Of a stretch of 64,000 bases of DNA, positions 8,501 through 16,725 are shown piece after piece. Under the pieces are notes generated by a model that was given only the letters and a program-made list of their open reading frames with translations, was not told the origin of the DNA and did not search any database. Source of the stretch: JAQGMJ01 sp036498945 (GTDB lineage: Bacteria > Pseudomonadota > Gammaproteobacteria > Burkholderiales > JAEUOS01); the NCBI GenBank assembly GCA_036498945.1, contig DASYEQ010000051.1, forward strand, positions 27,789 through 91,788, in the 5' to 3' direction. Position 1 is the first letter of the stretch; each line of letters starts with the position of its first letter. A program made the translations under genes and the position numbers.

Positions 8501-8525
8501 GCATGAATAACGTTCGGAGACGGCA

Positions 8526-9611
8526 ATGAATCCCAAGAAAGAGATCGGCCTGGCCATCATCGGCTCGGGCCGCATCGGCACCCTGCGCGCGCGCCTGGCG
8601 GCGATGCATCCGTCGGTGAAATACATCGCGGTGTCGGACGCCAACTTGGGCGCGGCGGAAAAGCTGGCCAAGACGGTGGGCGCGCAATTCTTCAGCGACG
8701 ACAACCAGGCGGCGATGAACCGGCCGGAGGTCAACGCCATCATCGTCGCCACCGCCGAGCACGAGCACACGCTGCCGGTGATCCAGGCGCTGCAAAGGAA
8801 GGTGCCGGTGCTGGTGGAAAAACCGATCGCGCTTTCGGTGGAAGACTCGGACAAGATGATCGCTACCGTCGCCGGCATGGGCGGCGACTTGCGCGTGGGC
8901 TACAGCCGGCGTTTCAAGATCCGCTATCACCTGGCGAAAGAGCAGGTCATCCAGGGCAGGCTTGGGCGCATCACCGGCGCCTGTGCGCGCCTGTACAACT
9001 CGCGCTCGCAGTGCTTCGCCATGCTGGGGCGCAACGAGGGCGCCACGCCGGTGGTGGACGCGCTGACTTATTACGTCGACCTGATGGGCTGGCTGTTGGC
9101 CGACAACCCGGTGGTGGAAGTATTCGCCAAGGGGCAGAAGGGCGTGATCGCTGAAAAAGGCTACGACGTCGAGGATGTCACCTGGGCCATTCTCACCTGC
9201 AAGGACGGCGCGGTGGTGAACCTGGGCGTCTCCTATGCGTTGCCGGAGAAGTGGCCGTCGGTGGGGCACAGCGCGCGCGTGGAATTGCTGGGCACCCAGG
9301 GCACCTTGCTGATCAACGACGACCATACCGACCAGATACTGCAGACGGATGTGGGCTTTCCCCACGTCTACCTGCCGGGGCATGGCGTGGAGACGGTGTT
9401 CCTCGAAAGCTCGACCCCAGGCGACTGGGCGATGGGTGATTTCCTCGGGCCGATTGCGGACGAAACCCGTTCCTGGCTCGACTATCTTTCGACCGGGCGC
9501 AAGTGCAACCTGGCTACCCCGGCGGATGCGCGCAACACGCTGGCGGTAACTCTCGCCATCCAGGAATCGGCCCGCAGCGGACGCACGGTGCAAATCGCGC
9601 AGGCCGCCTGA
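8526..9611 (+). CDS. Gfo/Idh/MocA-family oxidoreductase
   Basis: The 361-residue product has the N-terminal Rossmann fold (IIGSGRIGTLRARLAAMHPS), the loop NAIIVATAEHEHTLPV and the diagnostic VEKPIALS motif near residue 100. A C-terminal alpha/beta substrate domain follows. Family members oxidise or reduce inositols, sugars or other polyols with NAD(P), as in myo-inositol 2-dehydrogenase. The substrate cannot be read from sequence. It is probably co-transcribed with the Bug receptor 31 bases downstream, from the promoter at 8473. The start has CGGAGACGGCA upstream. Confidence 0.88.
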   Translation: MNPKKEIGLAIIGSGRIGTLRARLAAMHPSVKYIAVSDANLGAAEKLAKTVGAQFFSDDNQAAMNRPEVNAIIVATAEHEHTLPVIQALQRKVPVLVEKPIALSVEDSDKMIATVAGMGGDLRVGYSRRFKIRYHLAKEQVIQGRLGRITGACARLYNSRSQCFAMLGRNEGATPVVDALTYYVDLMGWLLADNPVVEVFAKGQKGVIAEKGYDVEDVTWAILTCKDGAVVNLGVSYALPEKWPSVGHSARVELLGTQGTLLINDDHTDQILQTDVGFPHVYLPGHGVETVFLESSTPGDWAMGDFLGPIADETRSWLDYLSTGRKCNLATPADARNTLAVTLAIQESARSGRTVQIAQAA

Positions 9612-9642
9612 ATCGCGCAAATTACATAAACGGAGACAAAGC

Positions 9643-10623
9643 ATGAACCATGACCTCAAACCGCTGCGCCGCCTGTGCGGTGCGCTCGCCGCCTGCGCGC
9701 TGTTCGCGGGCGGCGCCGCCCAGGCTGCCTATCCCGACAAGCCGATCAAGATGCTGGTGGCCTTCGTGCCCGGCGGCGGCACCGACGTGGTGGCGCGCCT
9801 GATGTCGAAGTCGCTGACGCAGCGTTTCAACCAATCGGTATACGTGGAGAACCACGGCGGGGCCGGCGGCAACCTCGGCACCGACATCGCGGTGCACTCC
9901 ACCCCGGATGGCTACACACTGCTGATGGGCAACATCGCGCCCAATGCGATCAACGTCAGCATCTACAAGAACCTCAGCTACGATCCGGCGCGTGACCTGG
10001 CGCCGATCACGCTGGTGGCGATGACGCCGAACATGCTGGTGGTCAATCCCTCGCTGCCGGTCAACTCCGTCAAGGAATTGATCGCCCTTGCCAAGTCCAG
10101 GCCCAACAAGCTCGACTATCCGTCGGCGGGGCGCGGCACTTCCTCGCACCTGGCGGGCGAGTTGTTCGATGCCATGGCCGGCGTGCACATGACCCATGTG
10201 CCCTACAAGGGCGGCGGCGCGGCGATGGCCGACACATTGTCCGGGCAGGTGCAGGTATTTTTCGCCACCATGCCGGCCGCCATCGGGCATGTAAAGGCGG
10301 GCAAGCTGCGCGCGCTGGCGGTGACCTCCGAGAAGCGCTCCCTGGCGCTGCCGGACCTGCCGACCATTGGCGAGACCCTGCCGGGCTATAGCGCCATCAC
10401 CTGGTATGGCTTGTATGCGCCGCGCAATACCCCACGCGACATCATCGACCGCCTGAACCGCGAGATCACGCAGATCGTCAACGAACCGGCGATGCGCGCG
10501 CAGATGATCGCGCTGGGCTTCGAGCCGCAGCCGAATACGCCGGAAGAATTCGGCGCCTTCATCAAGGAAGAAATCGTCAAGTGGGGCAAGGTGGCAAAGA
10601 CGGCGGGCATCGAGCCGGAATAG
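9643..10623 (+). CDS. Bug/TctC-family solute receptor, likely co-transcribed with the Gfo/Idh gene
   Basis: This 326-residue protein has a signal peptide (GALAACALFAGGAAQA, cleavage near residue 29) and the Bug signature VAFVPGGGTDVVARLM. Downstream segments STPDGYTLLMGN, SSHLAGELFDAMAG and MTHVPYKGGGAAMADTL are also characteristic. It follows the oxidoreductase by 31 bases with ACGGAGACAAAGC as ribosome binding site, so the two form an operon. The pairing suggests that the receptor captures the oxidoreductase substrate or a precursor. It ends before a bidirectional terminator. Confidence 0.9.
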   Translation: MNHDLKPLRRLCGALAACALFAGGAAQAAYPDKPIKMLVAFVPGGGTDVVARLMSKSLTQRFNQSVYVENHGGAGGNLGTDIAVHSTPDGYTLLMGNIAPNAINVSIYKNLSYDPARDLAPITLVAMTPNMLVVNPSLPVNSVKELIALAKSRPNKLDYPSAGRGTSSHLAGELFDAMAGVHMTHVPYKGGGAAMADTLSGQVQVFFATMPAAIGHVKAGKLRALAVTSEKRSLALPDLPTIGETLPGYSAITWYGLYAPRNTPRDIIDRLNREITQIVNEPAMRAQMIALGFEPQPNTPEEFGAFIKEEIVKWGKVAKTAGIEPE

Positions 10624-10640
10624 GGCGGCGCGCAGAAACG

Positions 10641-10670
10641 AAACGGGCAGCCGAGGCTGCCCGTTTGCTT
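10641..10670. terminator. Bidirectional terminator between convergent genes
   Basis: AAACGGGCAGC-CGAG-GCTGCCCGTTT is an 11-bp perfect stem with A-tract and T-tract flanks. It serves the Bug gene on the plus strand and the DUF3617 gene on the minus strand. Confidence 0.85.
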
Positions 10671-10685
10671 TTGGCCCGCGGCCGC

Positions 10686-11204
10686 TTACTTCGGCATCGG
10701 GTAGGGCTTCACCGCGCCGCAGTCGGCGCCCAGGTACTTGCCGCTGGATTCGTTGTGGGTGTTGATCGGCTGGCCATGCGCCGTGCCCTTGAAATCGGAG
10801 ACGGCTGTGAAGCTGTCGCCGCCGTAGGTGACCTTGCTGCTGCCCTGGCCCTGCATATTGGCGCCGTTGCACACCGTCTGGTAGGTGTAGGTGTTGCCGG
10901 AGTGCTGCTGGTTTGCCAGCTTGCAATCGGCGCCCTCGCGATGCATCGGTGGCGGCGAGTCGCGCTCGGCCATTTCCCTGGAAACGCACATCTTGGTCAC
11001 CATGCCGCCGGCGCCGGCCTGCGGAATCTCGATGCCGCGCTGGCGCATCATTTCGCGCTGCTGCGGCGTGATGTTGGCCATGGCACTGGCCATCTGGTCC
11101 GACTTGATGGTCATTTCCCACAAGCCCTGTTTCATCGGGCCGGCGCCATAGGCTGAGGCACACAGCAACGGCAAGAGTACGACGAAAGCGGTGGTTTTAC
11201 GCAT
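10686..11204 (-). CDS. DUF3617 domain-containing exported protein
   Basis: The 172-residue product has a short signal peptide (MRKTTAFVVLLPLLCASAYG). The DUF3617 layout follows: PMKQGLWEMTIKSDQ near the mature N-terminus, a central CVSREMAERD with conserved cysteine, and C-terminal TYQTVCNG and YGGDSFTAVSDFKG. DUF3617 proteins are small periplasmic or outer-membrane-associated proteins of unknown function, common in proteobacteria. It stands alone, convergent with the Bug gene across a shared terminator. Confidence 0.85.
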   Translation of the reverse strand: MRKTTAFVVLLPLLCASAYGAGPMKQGLWEMTIKSDQMASAMANITPQQREMMRQRGIEIPQAGAGGMVTKMCVSREMAERDSPPPMHREGADCKLANQQHSGNTYTYQTVCNGANMQGQGSSKVTYGGDSFTAVSDFKGTAHGQPINTHNESSGKYLGADCGAVKPYPMPK

Positions 11205-11561
11205 GGGTTTTCTCCCTGGATTATTGGTCTAGGAGGCTTCATCCTAGCAATAAATCACGCTTTCGGCATGACAGGCCGGCAACTGCGCTTTTTCGCTTCG
11301 GCAGCGCGGAAAATGGGCTTCCTGGCCCGGTTTTTCGCAGGCATGCGCCAAATAATCCGGAAAGGCCTTGACGTGACCTGTCCGGACAATTGAAAATGCG
11401 CAGGTTTCGCGCTGGTGGCGGGGCGTACGCATTTCCCGCGTGCGCCTCTCGAGGCATCCTGCCCGGCGTATCCTGGTTCGACGCGCCTGCCAACCCGTGG
11501 GCGAGGGTAGTCCCGCTGCATCCGTTTCACTTTTCAATCCCGTTTTTAGGACGTAAATATC
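11205..11561. other. Divergent intergenic region upstream of the ThDP enzyme gene
   Basis: It holds the promoter and operator at 11368-11397, which leaves a leader of roughly 150 bases before the ATG at 11562. The only ribosome-binding-like element is AGGA near 11548. The minus-strand promoter for the DUF3617 gene should lie near 11205-11250 but was not resolved. No convincing ORF was seen. Confidence 0.5.
11368..11397 (+). promoter_or_regulatory. Promoter with TGTCCGGACA operator (copy 3 of 3)
   Basis: CTTGACGTGACCTGTCCGGACAATTGAAAATGC matches the 8473 promoter at most positions (described in short words: TTGACG, CCTGTCCGGACAATT, AATGC). The -35 box is TTGACG at 11368, the palindrome is at 11379-11388 and the -10 is probably GAAAAT. 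The -35 to palindrome distance is one base longer than in copy 2. Confidence 0.65.
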
Positions 11562-13241
11562 ATGGCAAAAATGACCGGCGCGCAGGTGATGGCCGACATG
11601 CTCAAGGGCTACGACGTCTCCCACGTCTTCATGGTCCCGGCGGTGCTCCGCCGCAGCTTCGCGGAAATGGAGTTCCGTACCAACATCGCCCGCGTGCACG
11701 CGCACGGCGAGAAGTCGGCTGTCTACATGGCCGACGGCTACGCCCGCGCCTCCGGCAAGCCCGGCGTGTGCATGGCGCAGGTGGTCGGCGCCGCGAACCT
11801 CGCCGCCGGCCTGCGCGATGCGTTCCTCGCGCATTCGCCGATCGTCGCCATGACCGGCGGCCGCGATCCGAACACCAAGTTCCGCCAGGTGTACCAGGAG
11901 ATCGACGACATGCCGTCGTTCGAGCCGGTGACCAAGTGGAACGCCACCGTGGATTCGGTGGCGCGCTTCCCCGACATGATCCGCCAGGCCTTCCGCATCG
12001 CCACCACCGGCGCACCCGGCCCGGTGCACCTGCAGTTCCGCGGCAATGAAGGCCAGGTCGATCAGGAAGAGGCCGACATGGAGCCGCTGTGCGAGCCGCA
12101 ATTCGCGCAAGTGCCGCCGTTCCGCCCCGAGCCTGACATGGAAGCCGTGCAGGCCGCGCTGAAGGCACTGCAGGCTGCCAAGCAGCCGGTGCTCGTCGCC
12201 GGCGGCGGCGTGCGTGCCTCCAAGGCCGGCGCCGAGCTGGTGAAGCTGGCCGAAGCGCTGAACATTCCGGTGGCGACTTCGCTCAACGGCAAGGATTGCA
12301 TTCCCGGCGTGCATCCGCTGTCCGTCGGCGTGGTCGGCTCCTACTCGCGCGAGTCGGCCAACCGCGTGGTAGCGCAGGCTGACCTGGTGTGCTTCATCGG
12401 CACCACCACCAACGGCATGACCACCCACTTCTGGGCGGTGCCGAAGATCGGTACCCCGGCGATCCAGATCGACCTCAACCCGACCGCTCTCGGCCGCAAC
12501 TATCCGCTGGTCGCCGGTGTGCTGGGCGACGCCAAGAAGACCCTCGCCAAGATGGTGGAACTGGCCGACAAGGGCAGCGCCGCCACCCGCAAGCCGTGGG
12601 TGGAGAAGGTGCAGGGCATGGTCAAGGAGTGGTACGCCAAGTACAACGAGCAGCTCAACAGCGACGCGGCGCCGATCAACCCGGCGCGCATGGTGAATGA
12701 ATTCACCAAGAACGTGCCGGACGACGGCATCGTCATCGTCGACACCGGCCACGCCGGCATGTGGATGGGCGGCATGTACGACCTGCGTACGCCTAGCCAG
12801 AGCTACATCCGTTCCGCCGGCCACCTCGGCTGGGCCTTCCCCGCCGGCATCGGCGCCAAGGCCGCCTGCCCGAACCGCCCGGTGGCGGTGTTCACGGGCG
12901 ACGCCGGCTTCTGGTATCACATCGGCGAGATCGAAACCGCGGTGCGCTGGAAGCTCAACTCGGTGACCATCGTCAACAACAACTCCGGTGGCAACCAGTC
13001 CAAGCGCGGCTTCGACCGCATCTATGGCGGCACGCAGACCGACAAGGGTCGCGAGCTGTGGACCTACACCAAGAACAACTTCGCCAAGATCGCCGAGGAC
13101 ATCGGCGCCATTGGCATGCGCGTCGAAAAGGCGGCCGACCTGGCCCCGGCGATGCACAAGGCGTTCAAGGCGGACCGTCCGGTGGTGATCGACGTGGTGA
13201 CCGACATCGAGGCCCTGGCCCCGACGGCAGTCTCGGGCTGA
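11562..13241 (+). CDS. Thiamine-diphosphate-dependent enzyme, acetolactate synthase-like
   Basis: The 559-residue protein has the three-domain layout of the acetolactate synthase / benzoylformate decarboxylase superfamily. An N-terminal pyrimidine-binding domain contains the catalytic glutamate in VHAHGEKSAVYMADGYAR. A central domain contains VLVAGGGVRASKAG. The C-terminal PP domain has the metal motif FTGDAGFWYHIGEIETAV then IVNNNS; the usual GDG is GDA here. The reaction cannot be assigned (decarboxylase, lyase or carboligase). It is expressed from the palindrome-bearing promoter at 11368 and followed by a terminator and a Bug receptor. Confidence 0.85.
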   Translation: MAKMTGAQVMADMLKGYDVSHVFMVPAVLRRSFAEMEFRTNIARVHAHGEKSAVYMADGYARASGKPGVCMAQVVGAANLAAGLRDAFLAHSPIVAMTGGRDPNTKFRQVYQEIDDMPSFEPVTKWNATVDSVARFPDMIRQAFRIATTGAPGPVHLQFRGNEGQVDQEEADMEPLCEPQFAQVPPFRPEPDMEAVQAALKALQAAKQPVLVAGGGVRASKAGAELVKLAEALNIPVATSLNGKDCIPGVHPLSVGVVGSYSRESANRVVAQADLVCFIGTTTNGMTTHFWAVPKIGTPAIQIDLNPTALGRNYPLVAGVLGDAKKTLAKMVELADKGSAATRKPWVEKVQGMVKEWYAKYNEQLNSDAAPINPARMVNEFTKNVPDDGIVIVDTGHAGMWMGGMYDLRTPSQSYIRSAGHLGWAFPAGIGAKAACPNRPVAVFTGDAGFWYHIGEIETAVRWKLNSVTIVNNNSGGNQSKRGFDRIYGGTQTDKGRELWTYTKNNFAKIAEDIGAIGMRVEKAADLAPAMHKAFKADRPVVIDVVTDIEALAPTAVSG

Positions 13242-13320
13242 TCCGGCCCGGTTACAATCCTTGCAATCGGGTTGAGCCGCCGCATTGGCGGTCAGCCGGA
13301 TCGCCGGGCTGAACGTTAAG

Positions 13321-13354
13321 CGGCAACAGGGCTTCGCGCCTTGTTGCCGTTTTC
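13321..13354 (+). terminator. Rho-independent terminator after the ThDP enzyme
   Basis: CGGCAACAGGGC-TTCG-CGCCTTGTTGCCG pairs with one bulge and is followed by TTTT. Confidence 0.75.
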
Positions 13355-13384
13355 AATAGACCTCACAGACGGAGACAAATAATC

Positions 13385-14356
13385 ATGCATAAACTTCTCG
13401 CCGCGCTCGCCTGCGCCGGCCTCTTCAGTGGCTTCGCGTCAGTGGCGCACGCCCAGGCCAAGACCGACTGGCCCAAGCAGCCGGTGCATCTCCAGGTGGC
13501 TTTCGCGCCCGGTGGCCCGGTCGACATCATTGCCCGCATCATCGGCCCCAAGCTCACCGAGTATCTCGGCCAGTCGATGGTGATCGAAAACAAGCCCGGC
13601 GCCGGCGGCAACCTCGGCACGGGCCTGGTTGCCCACGCGAACCCGGACGGCTACAACCTGCTGGTGACGAGCTCGGCCTATGCCGTCAACGTCAGCCTGT
13701 TCTCCAATCCCGGCTATGACCCGGACAAGGACCTGATCCCGGTGGCGGTGGTGGCCTCGCAGCCGAACATGCTGGTGGCCAATTCGGCGCTGCCGGTGCG
13801 CAACATCAAGGAACTGGTGGCCTACGCCAAGGGCAAGAACCTGGCATTCGCCACCCCCGGCCAGGGCACCACGCCGCACCTGACCGGCGAGGCCGTCTTT
13901 AACCTGCAACTGAAGCTCGGCATGACGGCGATCCACTACAAGGGGGCCGGCCCCGCCACCGCCGCGGTGGTGGGCAACGAACCTTCCTTCGGCTCGATGG
14001 CCCTGGCTGCGCCGCTGCCTTTCGTCAAGAGCGGCCGCCTGCATGCGCTCGGCGTCTCCAGCGCGAAGCGTGTGTCCTACCTGCCGGATGTGCCGACACT
14101 GGCCGAGCAGGGTTACCCGATCGAGGACTACACCTGGGTCGGCGTGTTCGCGCCCACCGGCACGCCGCCGGCCGTCATCGCCAAGCTCAACGAGGCCATC
14201 AACAAGGCGATTGCCGCGCCGGATGTGAAGGACCACATGGCGGTGCAGGCGTTCGAACCTGAAGGCGGCTCGCCGCAGAAATTCGCCGCCTACGTCAAGA
14301 CCGAGATCGTGAAGTGGGCCAAGGTGGTGAAGGCCACCGGAGCGAAAGCGGACTAA
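13385..14356 (+). CDS. Bug/TctC-family solute receptor
   Basis: The 323-residue product carries a signal peptide (LLAALACAGLFSGFASVAHA) and the Bug signature VAFAPGGPVDIIARIIGP. Later segments NPDGYNLLVTSSAYAVN, TTPHLTGEAVFN and AIHYKGAGPATAAVVG are also typical. It lies 30 bases after a terminator and has ACGGAGACAAATAATC as ribosome binding site. It is the third Bug gene in this cluster without TctA/B partners. Two terminators follow. Confidence 0.9.
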   Translation: MHKLLAALACAGLFSGFASVAHAQAKTDWPKQPVHLQVAFAPGGPVDIIARIIGPKLTEYLGQSMVIENKPGAGGNLGTGLVAHANPDGYNLLVTSSAYAVNVSLFSNPGYDPDKDLIPVAVVASQPNMLVANSALPVRNIKELVAYAKGKNLAFATPGQGTTPHLTGEAVFNLQLKLGMTAIHYKGAGPATAAVVGNEPSFGSMALAAPLPFVKSGRLHALGVSSAKRVSYLPDVPTLAEQGYPIEDYTWVGVFAPTGTPPAVIAKLNEAINKAIAAPDVKDHMAVQAFEPEGGSPQKFAAYVKTEIVKWAKVVKATGAKAD

Positions 14357-14406
14357 GCGCTTAACGCTCAAAAGTGCAAACCTACTTTTGATCGGGCTGA
14401 TCTGGC

Positions 14407-14436
14407 AAAATCGCCGGCAGAGCCGGTCGATTTTTT
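14407..14436 (+). terminator. Terminator after the Bug gene
   Basis: AAAATCGCCGGC-AGA-GCCGGTCGATTTTTT forms a stem with one unpaired T and ends in six T. Confidence 0.75.
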
Positions 14437-14455
14437 GGGATGGAAAAGCTACGAA

Positions 14456-14488
14456 AGAAAAGGCGCCTGTCGGCGCCTTTTCTTTTTT
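14456..14488. terminator. Bidirectional terminator between convergent Bug and GMC genes
   Basis: AGAAAAGGCGCC-TGTC-GGCGCCTTTTCT is a perfect 12-bp stem, with T-runs on both strands. Confidence 0.88.
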
Positions 14489-14500
14489 CCAACTGGCGCT

Positions 14501-16114
14501 TTAGGCGGCTGCCTTGAGGATCATGGCGGCGGCTTTTTCGGCGATCATCATGCTGGGGGCGTTGGTGTTGCCCGAGGTGATGGTGGGCATGATGGAGGCG
14601 TCCGCCACGCGCAGGCCTTCGAGGCCGATGACGCGCAAGTGCGAGTCGACGACGGCGGTGGGGTCGTTGGCGCGGCCCATCTTGCAGGTGCCGACGGGGT
14701 GAAAGATGGTGGTGCCGACCTTGCCGGCGGCTTCGGCCAGTTGCTCGTCGGTCTGATATTGCGGGCCGGGGACGAATTCTTCCGGGTGGTAGGGGGCGAG
14801 GGCGGGCTGCGCGGCGATCTTGCGTGTCAGGCGCAGGGCGTCGGCGGCGACCTTGCGGTCTTCATCGGTGGAGAGATAGGCGCAGTGGATCTCGGGCTTG
14901 GCGTCCCACTGCGCGCTCTGGATGCGCACGTGGCCGCGCGAGGTGGGGTGCAGGTTGCACACCGAGGCGGTGAAGGCGGGGAAGGGGTGCAGCGGATCGC
15001 CGAATTTTTCCAGCGATAGCGGCTGCACGTGGTATTCGATGTTCGCGCTCGGCTGGCCGGGATCGGACTTCCAGAAGATGCCCAGTTGCGAGGGGGCCAT
15101 GGTGAGCGGGCCGGTGCGGTGCAGCGCGTATTCCAGCGCCATCTTCGCCTTGCCGAACAGGGTGCCGGCCATTTCATTGAGCGTGAGGATGCCGCTGACC
15201 TTGTAGGCAGTGCGCAGTTGCAGGTGGTCCTGCAGGTTGGCGCCAACGCCGGGCAGGGCGTGATTGACGGCCACCTGGTGTTGTTGCAACAGCGCGGGAT
15301 CGCCGATGCCGGAGAGTTGCAGCAACTGCGGCGAGCCGATCGAGCCGCTGGCGACGACCACTTCGCGGCGCGCCGCGTAAAAGCGCTCGCCCTGGCCCGT
15401 GACCGCGGCCTCCACACCGGTGCAACGCCGGCCTTCCAGGCGCAGCTTGCGCGCCCAGGCCTGCGGCACCACGGTGAGGTTGGGGCGGTGCATCACCGGC
15501 TTGAGGAAGGCCTTGCTGGCATGCCAGCGCACGCCGCGCTTTTGCGTCACTTCGAATTTGCCGCTGCCGGCGTTGTCGCCGCGGTTGAAGTCGTCGGTGT
15601 AGGGAATGCCGGCTTCGCGCGCAGCTTCGCGAAAGCGATCGAGGATATCCCAGGAAAGGCGTTGTTCCTCGACACGTAGCTCGCCGTCGGCGCCGTGGAA
15701 ATCGGTGGCGCCGAGGTGATGGCTTTCATGCTTCCTGAACATCGGCAGCACGTTCTGCCAGTTCCATGACGCATCACCACTGACCTCGGCCCAGTGGTTG
15801 TAATCGCGCGCCTGGCCGCGCATGTAGATCATGGCGTTGATCAGCGAGCAGCCACCCAGGCCGCGGCCGCGCGCGTAGTGGATGTCGCGGCCGTTCAGGC
15901 CTGCTTCCTTGGTGGTGCGGAACATCCAGTCGGTGCGCGGATTGGCGATGCAGTAGAGGTAGCCGACCGGGATGTTGATCCAGTGCCAGTTGTCGTCGCG
16001 CCCGGCTTCCAGCAGGCAAACGCTGACATTCGGGTCAGCGGAAAGCCGGTTGGCCAATACGCAGCCGGCGCTGCCGCCGCCGACGATGACGTAGTCGAAA
16101 GTTTGTGTCTCCAC
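14501..16114 (-). CDS. GMC-family FAD oxidoreductase (choline/alcohol dehydrogenase-like)
   Basis: The 537-residue product is a typical glucose-methanol-choline oxidoreductase. The FAD-binding fold is FDYVIVGGGSAGCVLANRL with LLEAG. GMC signature 1 contains GRGLGGCSLINAMIYMRG, signature 2 is near ASGSIGSPQLLQLSGIG, and the C-terminal HPVGTCKMG and ITSGNTNAPSMMIAEK carry the active-site histidine and asparagine. Substrates of close relatives are primary alcohols, choline or polyethylene glycol units; which applies here is unknown. The start is GTG, supported by AGGA eight bases upstream. A set of TGTAACG repeats upstream suggests dedicated regulation. Confidence 0.9.
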   Translation of the reverse strand: METQTFDYVIVGGGSAGCVLANRLSADPNVSVCLLEAGRDDNWHWINIPVGYLYCIANPRTDWMFRTTKEAGLNGRDIHYARGRGLGGCSLINAMIYMRGQARDYNHWAEVSGDASWNWQNVLPMFRKHESHHLGATDFHGADGELRVEEQRLSWDILDRFREAAREAGIPYTDDFNRGDNAGSGKFEVTQKRGVRWHASKAFLKPVMHRPNLTVVPQAWARKLRLEGRRCTGVEAAVTGQGERFYAARREVVVASGSIGSPQLLQLSGIGDPALLQQHQVAVNHALPGVGANLQDHLQLRTAYKVSGILTLNEMAGTLFGKAKMALEYALHRTGPLTMAPSQLGIFWKSDPGQPSANIEYHVQPLSLEKFGDPLHPFPAFTASVCNLHPTSRGHVRIQSAQWDAKPEIHCAYLSTDEDRKVAADALRLTRKIAAQPALAPYHPEEFVPGPQYQTDEQLAEAAGKVGTTIFHPVGTCKMGRANDPTAVVDSHLRVIGLEGLRVADASIMPTITSGNTNAPSMMIAEKAAAMILKAAA

Positions 16115-16168
16115 GGTCTTAATCCTGCCCTTGTTGCACGCGGGTTTTATGGAATCTGCCGCTGTAAT

Positions 16169-16224
16169 TGTAACGGTGACGGCACGTCAAGGCGATGATG
16201 TAACGCGGGACATGCCCCGTTACA
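16169..16224. promoter_or_regulatory. TGTAACG repeat cluster upstream of the GMC gene
   Basis: TGTAACGG at 16169-16176 is a direct copy of the left arm of the dyad TGTAACG-CGGGACATGCCC-CGTTACA (16199-16224). Inner bases GGG/CCC extend the pairing. The cluster lies 55-110 bases upstream of the GMC start codon and also upstream of the plus-strand gene at 16342. It is a likely operator for an unidentified regulator. Confidence 0.5.
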
Positions 16225-16341
16225 ACTTATTACGACTCCATTCCGTGAGCCCAGTATGATGCTCTAAAGGACCAAAAAAGCCGCTCGGCCAAACCACCAC
16301 AGGCAGGACGGCTCGGCGATTCCACGGGGTTTGATTTCATC

Positions 16342-16686
16342 ATGAAACGGTCAGCGGTCACCATACTCGCAGCGGCATGCATGGCGATGCTCGTCAGCAC
16401 GAGCGCCGCCGTGGCCGGGCCTTTTCATGGCGGCGGCGGTGGAGGCGGCGGCCGCTTCGCCGGCGCGGGTGGCGGTGGCGGCCGCTTTGGTGGCGGCGGT
16501 GGAGGTGGAGGCTTCGGCGGCGGACGGATGGAACGCCAGCAGCAGCAACCGCCGCCGCAACAACAGCGCCAGAACGGTGGTCCGGACAATCGCGGCGGGC
16601 GCATGAGTCCCGAAGAGCGCCAGCAACTGCGCGAGCAGATTCGCCAGCACGGCCCGGCCTATCGCGAGCGCGATCGCGGCCGGTAA
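16342..16686 (+). CDS. Small exported glycine-rich protein
   Basis: This 114-residue protein has a signal peptide (ILAAACMAMLVSTSAAVAG). A glycine tract of about 35 residues follows (blocks of six to eight G separated by RFAG or RFGG), then a glutamine/proline stretch. The C-terminus SPEERQQLREQIRQHG resembles a short motif in small exported proteins of Burkholderiales. No enzymatic domain is present. The mature part is low-complexity and probably disordered. It directly precedes the DUF1800/DUF1501 pair and may be co-expressed with it. The function is unknown. Confidence 0.7.
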   Translation: MKRSAVTILAAACMAMLVSTSAAVAGPFHGGGGGGGGRFAGAGGGGGRFGGGGGGGGFGGGRMERQQQQPPPQQQRQNGGPDNRGGRMSPEERQQLREQIRQHGPAYRERDRGR

Positions 16687-16725
16687 GCGGGCGATACGGC
16701 CACTCGTCATCGCAGGGGGAAGAAA

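Noticed and set aside
7458..9659. A 733-codon open frame on the minus strand
   Set aside because: It is a shadow of the NHL and Gfo/Idh genes, with histidine/arginine-rich composition typical of antisense frames in GC-rich DNA.
16573..16585. TCCGGACAAT inside the Gly-rich gene, similar to the palindrome operator
   Set aside because: It lacks the TG and promoter context of the three real copies and lies within coding sequence.
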